Assembly (NCBI GenBank): GCA_029907055.1
Contig: JARYMO010000021.1
Span: 1-12,367, forward strand
Length of the DNA: 12,367 nt
From: Syntrophomonadaceae bacterium
GTDB lineage: Bacteria > Bacillota > Syntrophomonadia > Syntrophomonadales > Syntrophothermaceae
Direction: 5' to 3'
The notes beneath the pieces were generated by a model. That model did no database searches and was not told the origin of the DNA. It saw only the letters and a program-made list of their open reading frames with translations. Positions 5,411-12,367 of this stretch are shown piece after piece. The translations under genes were made by a program, and so were the position numbers. Numbering within the stretch: the stretch's first letter is position 1; every line of letters begins with the position of its first letter.

Positions 5411-6739
5411 TCAGTCGCAGGGAGGAGCAGGGGCGTTGCGCTCCAGCGGATTGATGACCAGCCCGGTGAGCAGCTTGGGGTAGAAATAGGTGGCCTTCTG
5501 CGGCATCTTGTCCCGCGCCTGCGCCACGTCCACTACCTCCGTGACCCGGGTGGGGTTGAGGAAGAACGCCACCTGGTGCGTCCCCTTCTCGATGCGCTCC
5601 ACTGCCCAGGACGCGTCCTTGGTGTAGACCAGGTTCTCCTGGCTCTTGCGCTTCTCGGCGTCGATACCCAGCAGGTGGTCCAGCACCAGGTTGTCCAGCA
5701 CGGCCACCCCCAACTGCCGCCAGGCATCAGAGCGCTCCTCTGGCAGGATGCCGCTGAGGTCCACTTCCGGCTTGAGGGTGAGCATGTAGAGGATGCGGTT
5801 CTGGCCATACATGCCGAACACCTGGCGGGTCTTGCCCATTTCCTCCATGGCCTTCAGGAACAGCGGCAGCTTCTCCACCGAGCCGAAGACGTGCACCTCG
5901 AAGTACTGTTCCAGCTTGACCCGCAGCGCGCCCAGGTCGAAGTCGGGGATGTTGCCCACCACCCGGTGGGTGGGCAGGATGACCAGGCCCTGGTCGTAGA
6001 GGTTGACCAGCGTAATCATCACGTAGTCGTAGCCCTGGTACCCCTGGGCCTTCATTTCGCGTGCGAATTCCAGCGCCGTTTCGTAACGGTGATGACCATC
6101 GGCAATGAAGATCTGCTTGTCCTTCATGGCCTCCACCACCGCGCGAATGACCGCTTCGTCGGTGATGACCCACAGACGGTGGATCTCTCCGGCCTCATCG
6201 TAGATCTCGATCTCCGGCGGCGTGTCCTCCACTGCCTTGAGCAGGGCGGTGTCGACCGTGCGCGAGGGGTCGGAGTACAGCCCGAAGATGGAGCTGAAGT
6301 TGCAGCGGGTGGCGCGCATCAGCCGCAGGCGGTCTTCCTTGGGCTTGGAGAGGGTTTCCTCGTGGGGCAGGACGGTGCCGGCAGAGTAGTCCTCCACCTT
6401 CAGGCCGCAGATGAAGCCGTTGCGCACCAGGCTGGTGCCGTGGGCCTTGAACTCCTGCTGGTAGAGGTAGAGGGCAGGCTGGGACTCGTAGACCAGGATG
6501 TCCTCCTCGATCCAGCGGTTGAGATACTCGGCCGCCCGGGAGTAGCGGTTCTTCTGCTCGTCGTCGGTGAGGAAGGTGAGCCCGAGCTCCAGCCGGATGA
6601 TGTTGGCGGGGTGCTCGGCGTAGTACCTCGTCTGCGCCGCCTCGTCGATGATGTCATAGGGGGGAGTGACCACCGCCCCCAGGTTGGGGATCTTCTGCTC
6701 GTTGTAGCGAAGCCCGATGAAAGGCACGATCTCAGCCAT
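5411..6739 (-). CDS. DUF1015 family protein (COG4198)
   Basis: A 442-residue soluble protein matching DUF1015 over its whole length. Signature segments are the N-terminal IVPFIGLRYN (4-13) and VVTPPYDII (23-31), LPHEETL (124-130), FIADGHHRYETALEF (211-225), and the C-terminal MPQKATYFYPKLLTGLVINP (412-431). The family is widespread in anaerobes and has no settled function. The DGHHR core resembles a motif in the ParB/SerK-like fold, which might suggest a nucleotide-dependent kinase or related activity; that is my inference and weak. ATG-6739 is chosen because a GGGGGAG purine run lies about 6 nt upstream and the protein then begins as its relatives do. The frame stays open to 6847, but that extension overlaps the promoter. 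It is transcribed convergently to the ASKHA gene and divergently from the kinase gene. Confidence 0.9.
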   Translation of the reverse strand: MAEIVPFIGLRYNEQKIPNLGAVVTPPYDIIDEAAQTRYYAEHPANIIRLELGLTFLTDDEQKNRYSRAAEYLNRWIEEDILVYESQPALYLYQQEFKAHGTSLVRNGFICGLKVEDYSAGTVLPHEETLSKPKEDRLRLMRATRCNFSSIFGLYSDPSRTVDTALLKAVEDTPPEIEIYDEAGEIHRLWVITDEAVIRAVVEAMKDKQIFIADGHHRYETALEFAREMKAQGYQGYDYVMITLVNLYDQGLVILPTHRVVGNIPDFDLGALRVKLEQYFEVHVFGSVEKLPLFLKAMEEMGKTRQVFGMYGQNRILYMLTLKPEVDLSGILPEERSDAWRQLGVAVLDNLVLDHLLGIDAEKRKSQENLVYTKDASWAVERIEKGTHQVAFFLNPTRVTEVVDVAQARDKMPQKATYFYPKLLTGLVINPLERNAPAPPCD

Positions 6740-6763
6740 GCACGCTCCCCCATTCCGCCGATG

Positions 6764-6793
6764 TTGTTCAACTTGTCCCAATTCTATTACAAT
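6764..6793 (+). promoter_or_regulatory. Possible divergent promoter of the kinase operon
   Basis: On the plus strand TTGTTC (6764-6769) and TACAAT (6788-6793) are separated by 18 bp. The -10 matches consensus at 5 of 6 positions; the -35 is weak. Transcription would start near 6800, leaving a leader of about 160 nt before GTG-6961. The -10 lies in the spacer of the opposing DUF1015 promoter, so the two would compete for polymerase. Confidence 0.4.
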
Positions 6794-6809
6794 AAGGACA
6801 TGGCGGCAA
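6781..6809 (-). promoter_or_regulatory. Sigma70-type promoter of the DUF1015 gene
   Basis: On the minus strand TTGCCG (6809-6804) and TAGAAT (6786-6781) are separated by exactly 17 bp. The predicted start of transcription is near 6774, giving a 35-nt leader to ATG-6739. The short AT-rich patch 6764-6797 stands out in this GC-rich DNA. Boxes are seen; activity is inferred. Confidence 0.65.
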
Positions 6810-6960
6810 CCGTGTTTCTCCGCGCCGGAAGGGCAACGGCGGGGCATCCTGGCCCTGCACGGAGCGCCCCGCGGAGGAGGTCAGCGTGAGGCCTGCCTCC
6901 GGTCACAGGAATGTCGGAGTCCGCGTTTCAGCTCTGGTGCATGCCGAGGAGGTATCGCGT

Positions 6961-9900
6961 GTGCTGACACCCCCTTCGAAATTCATCAAGGACGTGAGGG
7001 AGCTCCGGGCTCCCGGCCACATCTGCGCGCTGTACTCGTCGGAACAGGAGTGGCGTGACATACTCCTGCCTTTCGTGCAAGCCGGGCTGGACAGGGGAGA
7101 AAAGGTGGTGTTCGTGGGCCAGGAGGCGGCGGCCTGCCGGTTGCGCGCCTGCCTGCGCGACGAGGGCGTCGACCTGCCTGCCATGGAGAAGAAGGGTCGG
7201 CTCCTCGTGCTGCCGTTGTCTCCGGGCGGGGATGCCGGAGGGCAGGTGGACTCCCTGCGGGAGGTGGTGCGTGGCGCCCGCAGCCAGGGGTACCCGGCGG
7301 TGCGGGTGGTACGCGAACTCGCGGCCGGTGACGGCAGCGACGCGCGCGTGCTGGGGGACATGGAAGCGATGGTCCAGCTGCGGCTGGTGGAGGGCGAGGA
7401 GTGCCTGGTGCTGTGCCTGTGCGAACAGCCAGGCACCGCCGCGGAGGCGCTGCGGGACCTCCTGCTCACCCATCCCCTGCTGGCGCGCGACAGCGTGTTG
7501 TACCGCAACCCCTACGCGGTGCCGGCCACCGAGTACCTGGAGGATGACTACGCGGAGACCCAGGTGCATGGCTGGCTGTCCGCCATGGCCCAGGGCAGGC
7601 GCAACGAGCAGTACATGCGCTTCGTCACCGACGTGCTGAGGCGGTCCTCGCAGCCGTTCCTGGCCGGTTTCACGGACGGGCGCATCATGACCTGCAACCC
7701 GGCCTTCTGTGACCTGGTCGGCTACACCCAGGAGGAAATCCGTCTCATGACCTGGTCGGCGCACCTCACTCCCGCGGAGTGGCGGGAGGTGGAGCGGCAC
7801 TACCAGGAAGAACTGCGCCGCACCGGGCAGCCCCAGCGCTACGAGAAGGAATACCTGCGCAAGGACGGCTCCCGGGTGCCGGTGGAGGTGCTGCTGCACC
7901 GCCTCGAAGACCCCGAAGGCGGCTTCGACTACTACTACGGCTTCATCACTGACATCACCGAGCGCAAGCGGGCGGAAGCCCTGCTGCGCCAGTCCGAGCG
8001 CCGGCTGGCAGACATCATCGACTCGCTGCCGGATGCCACCTTCGTCATCGACCGCGAAGGAAAGGTCATCGCCTGGAACAAGGCCATCGAGGAGATGACT
8101 GGCATACCCGCGCACCAGATGCTGGGCAAGGGGGACTACGAGTACGCCATCCCCTTCTACGGCCATCGCCGCCCCATCCTCATCGACCTGGTGTTCGGCT
8201 CGCAGCCGGTGGAACAGGAGTACCAGTTCATCCAGCGCCAGGAGGGAGCGCTGGTGGGAGAGACCCTGGTGCCGGCGCTGGGAGGCACGGGGGCCATCCT
8301 GTGGGGCAAGGCCACCCCGCTCTTCGACGAGCGCGGCAACGTGGTGGGGGCCATCGAATCGGTCCGCGACGTCACCGAGCGCCACCGCATGGAGGCCGCC
8401 CTGCGGGAATCGCAGCGGCGCATGGCCGACATCATCGACTCGCTGCCCGACGCCACCTTCGTCATCGACCGCGAAGGCACGGTCATCGCCTGGAACAAGG
8501 CCATGGAAGAGCTCACCGGGGTTCCGGCGGTGGACATGGTGGGCAAGGGAGACTACGAGTACGCCATCCCCTTCTACGGGGAACGGCGTCCCATCCTCAT
8601 CGACCTGGTGTTCGGGCCCCGGGAAGAGGAGAAGGGGTACCAGTTCATCGAGCGCCAGGAAGGGGTGCTGGTAGCCGAGACCCTGGTCCCGGCCCTGCGC
8701 GGGACGGGGGCCATCCTGTGGGGCAAGGCCACCGCCCTGTTCGACGACCAGGGCAACGTGGTGGGGGCCATCGAGTCAGTGCGCGATGTCACCGAGCGCC
8801 ACCAGATGGAGGCTGCCCTGCGGGAATCGGAGCGGCGCATGGCGGACATCATCGACTCGCTGCCCGACGCCACCTTCGTCATCGACCGCGCGGGCACGGT
8901 CATCGCCTGGAACAAGGCCATGGAAGAGCTCACCGGGGTTCCGGCGGCGGACATGGTGGGCAAGGGAGACTACGAGTACGCCATCCCCTTCTACGGGGAG
9001 CGCCGGCCCACGCTGGTGGACCTGGTCTTCAGCGAGCGTGACGTGTCGCGCGACTACCTCTTCGTGGAACGGCAGGAAGGCGCCCTGGTGGCGGAGGGGT
9101 TCGTGCCCGCCCTGCGCGGCATGGGGGCCATCCTGTGGGCCAAGGTCACCCCGCTCTACGACACCCAGGGGCAACTGACCGGGGCCATCGAGACCGTCCG
9201 CGACATCACCGAGCGCGTGCGCATGGAGCAGGCCCTGCGCGAGTCGGAGCGGCGGATGGCCGATATCATCAACTTCCTGCCTGACGCCACCTTCGTCATC
9301 GACCGCGAGGGCAAGGTCATCGCCTGGAACAAGGCCATGGAGGAGATGATGGGGGTCAAGGCGGAGGACATGCTGGGCAAGGGCGACTACGAGTATGCCA
9401 TCCCCTTCTACGGCGAGCGCCGGCCCATCCTCATTGACCTGGTGTTCAGGTCCGACCCCGAGGTGGAGAAGGACTACATGTTCATCCAGCGTGACCGGGA
9501 CGCCATCGTGGCCGAAACCCTGGTGCCCAAGATCCGTGGGCAGCAGGCCTACGTGTGGGGCAAGGCCACCCCCTTCTACGACGAACAGGGCAACATCGTG
9601 GGGGCCATCGAGGCCATCCGCGACATCACCGACCGCAAGCGGGCGGAAGAGGAGATCCGCGTGCTCAACGAGGAGCTGGAGCGCCGGGTCCAGCAGCGCA
9701 CCGCCCAGCTGGAGGCCGCCAACAAGGAGATGGAGGCCTTCACCTACTCCGTCTCCCACGACCTGCGCGCTCCCCTGCGCGCCATTGACGGCTTCTCGCG
9801 GGTGCTGCTGGAGGACTACGCGGACCGCCTGGACGATGAGGGCCGGCGCATGTTCGACATCATCCGCCGCAACACGGCCAACATGAGCCAGCTCATCGAC

Positions 9901-10404
9901 GACCTGCTGGCCTTTTCGCGGGTGGGCCGCAAGGAACTGGCCTGGTCGCAGGTGGACATGACGGAGCTTGCCAAGCGCGCGCTGCGCGAGGTGGAGGCCA
10001 GTGCTCCTCCCCGCGACCGCCGCATCGTCATCGGCGACCTCCCACCGGCGGTGGCCGACCGGGCCATGCTGCACCAGGTGTTCGTCAACCTGCTGACCAA
10101 CGCCTTCAAGTTCACCGCCCCGGTGGAGGAGCCGGTCATCGAGATCGGGGGCTGGAGCGAGGAGGAGGAGAACGTCTACTACGTGAAGGACAACGGCGTC
10201 GGATTCGACCCCCAGTACGCCAACAAGCTCTTCGGGGTATTCCAGCGCCTGCACCGGGCCGACGAGTTCGAGGGGACGGGAGTGGGCCTGGCCATCGTCC
10301 AGCGCACCGTCCTCCGGCACGGCGGGCAGGTGCGGGCCGAGGGCAAGGTGGGGGAGGGTGCGACGTTCTATTTCACCATTCCAAAGGAGGCTGCACATGA
10401 TTAA
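6961..10404 (+). CDS. Soluble MEDS-PAS-(PAS)4 sensor histidine kinase
   Basis: A 1147-residue cytosolic kinase with no membrane segment. Domains in order: MEDS-like sensory domain (about 14-187; GHICALYSS, GLDRGEKVVFVG, THPLLARDS), one ordinary PAS with GFITDITERKRAE (about 221-347), four tandem PAS copies of exactly 139 residues (348-903), a coiled coil (about 895-930), HisKA with SVSHDLRAPLRAIDGFS (phosphoacceptor H933) and HATPase_c with NLLTNAFKFT (N1043, N1046), DNGVGFD (from D1077) and GTGVGLAIV. The HisKA/HATPase pair is of the phytochrome-like (Cph1) type; there is no GAF/PHY chromophore domain. GTG-6961 is preferred: GGAGG (6948-6952) is 8 nt upstream, and the 25 codons back to the alternative GTG-6886 use many A/T third bases, unlike the rest. 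GTG-6886 also has an AGGAGG, so it is not excluded. It overlaps the response regulator gene by 8 bp. The ligands are unknown. Confidence 0.93.
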   Translation: MLTPPSKFIKDVRELRAPGHICALYSSEQEWRDILLPFVQAGLDRGEKVVFVGQEAAACRLRACLRDEGVDLPAMEKKGRLLVLPLSPGGDAGGQVDSLREVVRGARSQGYPAVRVVRELAAGDGSDARVLGDMEAMVQLRLVEGEECLVLCLCEQPGTAAEALRDLLLTHPLLARDSVLYRNPYAVPATEYLEDDYAETQVHGWLSAMAQGRRNEQYMRFVTDVLRRSSQPFLAGFTDGRIMTCNPAFCDLVGYTQEEIRLMTWSAHLTPAEWREVERHYQEELRRTGQPQRYEKEYLRKDGSRVPVEVLLHRLEDPEGGFDYYYGFITDITERKRAEALLRQSERRLADIIDSLPDATFVIDREGKVIAWNKAIEEMTGIPAHQMLGKGDYEYAIPFYGHRRPILIDLVFGSQPVEQEYQFIQRQEGALVGETLVPALGGTGAILWGKATPLFDERGNVVGAIESVRDVTERHRMEAALRESQRRMADIIDSLPDATFVIDREGTVIAWNKAMEELTGVPAVDMVGKGDYEYAIPFYGERRPILIDLVFGPREEEKGYQFIERQEGVLVAETLVPALRGTGAILWGKATALFDDQGNVVGAIESVRDVTERHQMEAALRESERRMADIIDSLPDATFVIDRAGTVIAWNKAMEELTGVPAADMVGKGDYEYAIPFYGERRPTLVDLVFSERDVSRDYLFVERQEGALVAEGFVPALRGMGAILWAKVTPLYDTQGQLTGAIETVRDITERVRMEQALRESERRMADIINFLPDATFVIDREGKVIAWNKAMEEMMGVKAEDMLGKGDYEYAIPFYGERRPILIDLVFRSDPEVEKDYMFIQRDRDAIVAETLVPKIRGQQAYVWGKATPFYDEQGNIVGAIEAIRDITDRKRAEEEIRVLNEELERRVQQRTAQLEAANKEMEAFTYSVSHDLRAPLRAIDGFSRVLLEDYADRLDDEGRRMFDIIRRNTANMSQLIDDLLAFSRVGRKELAWSQVDMTELAKRALREVEASAPPRDRRIVIGDLPPAVADRAMLHQVFVNLLTNAFKFTAPVEEPVIEIGGWSEEEENVYYVKDNGVGFDPQYANKLFGVFQRLHRADEFEGTGVGLAIVQRTVLRHGGQVRAEGKVGEGATFYFTIPKEAAHD
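8002..9669 (+). repeat. Four tandem 417-bp repeats encoding PAS domains
   Basis: Units 8002-8418, 8419-8835, 8836-9252 and 9253-9669. The codon for Phe in LPDATFVID falls at 8041, 8458, 8875 and 9292, an exact 417-bp (139-codon) period with no length drift. Shared by all four: DII, LPDATFVID, VIAWNKA, GKGDYEYAIPFYG and RRP-x-L-x-DLVF. Units 2 and 3 are nearly identical in DNA over their first ~180 bp and then diverge. The array arose by in-frame tandem duplication. Confidence 0.95.
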
Positions 10405-10840
10405 CGCCACTGAACTGGAGATCCTGCTGGTGGAGGACAACCCGGCCGACTGCGAGTTGACTATCCGGGCGCTGCGGCGCCGCAACCTGGCCAACCGGGT
10501 GACGGTGGCCATGGACGGCGCGCAGGCCCTGGACTTCCTGTTCGGCCGCGGCGACTACGAGGGGCGCTCGCCTGACACCCACCCCCGGCTCATCCTTCTC
10601 GATCTCAAGCTGCCCAAGGTGGACGGGCTGGAGGTCCTGCGAGCCATCAAGGCGGACGAGCAGATGCGCTCCATTCCAGTGGTGGTGCTGACCTCCTCGC
10701 GCGAGGAGCGCGACATCGTCGAGAGCTACCGGCTGGGGGTCAACAGCTACATCGTCAAGCCGGTGGACTTCGACAAGTTCATGGAGGCGGTCACGGAGGT
10801 CGGCCTGTACTGGCTGTTGCTCAACGAACCGCCGCGGTAG
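10397..10840 (+). CDS. Single-domain response regulator, Rcp1-like
   Basis: A 147-residue receiver domain with no output domain. Acidic pair E13/D14 (LLVEDN), phosphoacceptor D69 (LILLDLKLPK), T99 (VVVLTSS) and K121 (YIVKPV) are all present, so it should be phosphorylatable. The pattern DFLFGRGDYEG, VVLTSSREERDIVESYRLGVNSYIVKPVD and a C-terminal YWLLLNEPP is typical of Rcp1-like regulators, which pair with phytochrome-like kinases such as the one encoded just upstream. ATG-10397 has AAAGGAGG (10383-10390) at 6 nt, inside the kinase 3' end. The 8-bp overlap implies translational coupling and a cognate pair. Lacking an output domain, it presumably acts by protein contact or as a phosphate relay or sink, perhaps toward the kinase encoded next. 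Confidence 0.95.
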   Translation: MINATELEILLVEDNPADCELTIRALRRRNLANRVTVAMDGAQALDFLFGRGDYEGRSPDTHPRLILLDLKLPKVDGLEVLRAIKADEQMRSIPVVVLTSSREERDIVESYRLGVNSYIVKPVDFDKFMEAVTEVGLYWLLLNEPPR

Positions 10841-10882
10841 GATGGGTGCGTAACACACCGGGAGGAAGGACGGGAGGTCGGG

Positions 10883-12367
10883 ATGGAAATGGACAGAGAG
10901 GAAGGCATGAGGCGGACGGAACAGTCCCCGGAAGCCGCGGACGTCCTGCGCATCCTCATCCTGGAGGACTTCGAGCCGGATGCGGAGCTGGTGGCGCGCG
11001 AGCTGCGGAAAGCAGGGATAGCCTGCATGCTGCGGCGGGTGGAAACCGAGCACGAGTTCCGGCGCGGAATCAACGAGTTTCAACCCTCCCTCATCCTGGC
11101 TGACTACTCGCTGCCCGCCTTCGATGGCCTGAGCGCCCTGGAAATCGCCAACGCGGAGTGCCCGGAGATCCCCTTCGTGTTCGTGTCAGGGACCATCGGC
11201 GAGGAAGTGGCCATCGAGACGCTGAAGCGCGGGGCCACCGACTACGTGTTGAAGGAGCGCCTTTCCCGGCTGGTCCCCGCCGTGCGGCGCTCGCTGCAGG
11301 AGGTGGAGGAGCGCCGGGCGCGCCGGCGGGCGCAGCGGGCGCTGCGGGAGTCAGAAGCGCGCTACCGGGCCATCTTCGAGACCACCGGTGTGCCCAGCAT
11401 GCTGGTGGAGGCGGACACCACCATCAGCCTGGTCAACACGGAGTTCACCCTCATGACCGGCTACGCCAAGGAAGAGGTGGAGGGGCGCATCAGCGTCCTG
11501 GACTTCATCCACCCCGAGGACCGCGAGATGGTGCTGAACTACCACCGCCAGCGCCGCCTCGACCCCCGCTCGGTGCCCGCCAAGTACGAGGTGCGTGGGA
11601 TCACCCGCACGGGCGAGGTGCGGGACCTCTACCTCACCGTTTCGCTCATCCCGGGGACCCACATCACGGTGGCCTCGTTCCTGGACATTACCGAGCGCAA
11701 GCAGTCGGAGGACCGCATGCGCAAGCTGCTGCAGGTGTTTGACCAGGCCAGCGAGGGCATGGTCATCACCAACGCCTCCGGCCAGGTGGAGTGGGTGAAC
11801 CGGGCCTTCAGCCGCATCCTGGGCTACCGCCCCGAGGACATCATCGGGCGCCCCTCGCCCCCCCTCATTGAAACCGAACAGGACGAGGTGCGTGCCGCCA
11901 TCCAGGCCAGCCTGCGCGAGCTGGGCTACTGGGAGGGAGAGACCAGGGGCCGTCGCCGCAACGGCACCCGTTTCCCCCTGTGGGAATCGGTGAGCGCAGT
12001 GCAGGACGACGCGGGCGAGTTCAAGGGGTACATCGGTATCTTCCGCGACATGACCGAGCAGAAGCGCATGGAGGAGGAACAGCGCCGCCTGCGCGAGCAG
12101 GCGGAGCGGGGCCGTCGCCTGGCCACGCTCTCCGCCATGTCGGCGGGCATCGTGCACGAGATTGCCCAGCCCCTCAACGCCATCAAGGTGCTGGCCGAGG
12201 GCATGCTCTACTGGCAGCGCCAGGGGGTGCAGCCACCAATGAGCGAGGTCATCGAAACGCTGGAGGAGATCTCCTCCGAAGCATGTCGCATCGCCGAGAT
12301 CATGAACCACGTGCGGTCACTGGTCTCCAGGGGTCAGCCAGCCGGGCAGCGGCGCTGCGACCTCAAC
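10883..12367 (+). CDS. Receiver-PAS-PAS-histidine kinase, 3' end beyond the window
   Basis: The first 495 residues of a second soluble signalling kinase; the frame is open at the window end. An N-terminal receiver (about 21-145) has E28/D29 (ILEDFEPDAE), phosphoacceptor D74 (LILADYSLPAFDG), VSGT and K124 (DYVLKERLSRL). A short coiled coil (EERRARRRAQRALRESEARYR) leads into PAS 1, ending ASFLDITERKQSE, then PAS 2, ending IGIFRDMTEQKRMEEE, and a HisKA dimerisation domain with AGIVHEIAQPLNAIK (phosphoacceptor H425). The ATPase domain must follow, unseen. ATG-10883 is chosen for GGGAGGT (10872-10878) at the right spacing; in-frame ATG-10889 and ATG-10907 are alternatives. It lies 42 bp after the response regulator gene, on the same strand and probably the same transcript. 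The receiver at the N-terminus suggests that an upstream kinase controls this one. Confidence 0.92.
   Translation, partial: MEMDREEGMRRTEQSPEAADVLRILILEDFEPDAELVARELRKAGIACMLRRVETEHEFRRGINEFQPSLILADYSLPAFDGLSALEIANAECPEIPFVFVSGTIGEEVAIETLKRGATDYVLKERLSRLVPAVRRSLQEVEERRARRRAQRALRESEARYRAIFETTGVPSMLVEADTTISLVNTEFTLMTGYAKEEVEGRISVLDFIHPEDREMVLNYHRQRRLDPRSVPAKYEVRGITRTGEVRDLYLTVSLIPGTHITVASFLDITERKQSEDRMRKLLQVFDQASEGMVITNASGQVEWVNRAFSRILGYRPEDIIGRPSPPLIETEQDEVRAAIQASLRELGYWEGETRGRRRNGTRFPLWESVSAVQDDAGEFKGYIGIFRDMTEQKRMEEEQRRLREQAERGRRLATLSAMSAGIVHEIAQPLNAIKVLAEGMLYWQRQGVQPPMSEVIETLEEISSEACRIAEIMNHVRSLVSRGQPAGQRRCDLN

Noticed and set aside
5576..6889. 437-codon plus-strand open frame opposite the DUF1015 gene
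   Set aside because: The minus strand encodes a full-length, motif-rich DUF1015 protein with promoter and ribosome binding site; the plus frame is compositional.
6886..6960. GTG-6886 as the kinase start
   Set aside because: It has a ribosome binding site, but the 25 codons it adds use many A/T third bases unlike the rest of the gene, and GTG-6961 has its own GGAGG. Kept only as an alternative.
8002..9669. Regular repeats as a CRISPR-like or satellite array
   Set aside because: The 417-bp period is in frame inside one open reading frame and encodes PAS domains.
8776..10512. Long open frames on the minus strand opposite the kinase gene
   Set aside because: They mirror the tandem repeats and high third-position GC of the plus-strand gene, encode low-complexity His/Val/Asp-rich strings and have no family motifs. 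They are antisense shadows.

Overview
The window looks like chromosomal DNA from a GC-rich, probably anaerobic or facultative member of the Bacillota (Clostridia/Moorellia-like). The reasons are strong GGAGG-type ribosome binding sites before nearly every gene, frequent GTG starts, strongly G/C-biased third codon positions, a class A RNase P RNA, and genes of anaerobe-type families (FdhD, MobB, a ferredoxin-ASKHA corrinoid-protein reactivator, DUF1015). This placement is inference, as no 16S or other marker is present. No mobile element, CRISPR array, tRNA or phage gene was seen.

Layout. (1) 1-1156, plus strand: the 3' part of an HhH-GPD DNA glycosylase of the A/G-mismatch type, whose N-terminal coding is interrupted at the window edge, overlapped by a flavin reductase-like flavoprotein gene. 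(2) 1167-1644: a hairpin, then rnpB (RNase P RNA) on the minus strand with a recognisable promoter. (3) 1840-2240: a 99-residue, three-helix membrane protein of unknown function, followed by two hairpins. (4) 2305-5313: a tight plus-strand operon fdhD-mobB-ASKHA, concerned with molybdenum cofactor handling and reductive reactivation of corrinoid proteins. (5) 5411-6739, minus strand: a DUF1015 protein that converges on the operon and is separated from it by a hairpin region. (6) 6740-6960: a compact divergent promoter region. (7) 6961-12367, plus strand: a signalling cassette. It holds a soluble MEDS-PAS(5)-histidine kinase with four tandem 139-residue PAS copies, an Rcp1-like single-domain response regulator overlapping it by 8 bp, and a receiver-PAS-PAS-histidine kinase that runs off the window.

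How the parts may work together. FdhD and MobB normally serve molybdenum/tungsten enzymes such as formate dehydrogenase, and ASKHA reactivators restore oxidised corrinoid proteins to Co(I). Their co-transcription suggests support for one-carbon or reductive metabolism, although no target enzyme is in the window and this FdhD lacks the usual CxxC loop. The three signalling genes are likely one phosphotransfer pathway: kinase 1 to the free receiver, with kinase 2 and its own receiver as a second input. None of the three carries a visible DNA-binding output in this window.

I do not see a clearly new defence or mobile system. The most unusual items are the exact 417-bp tandem PAS array with a homogenised tract, the FdhD without its sulfur-transfer cysteines, the uncharacterised 99-residue membrane protein, and the broken 5' end of the glycosylase gene.
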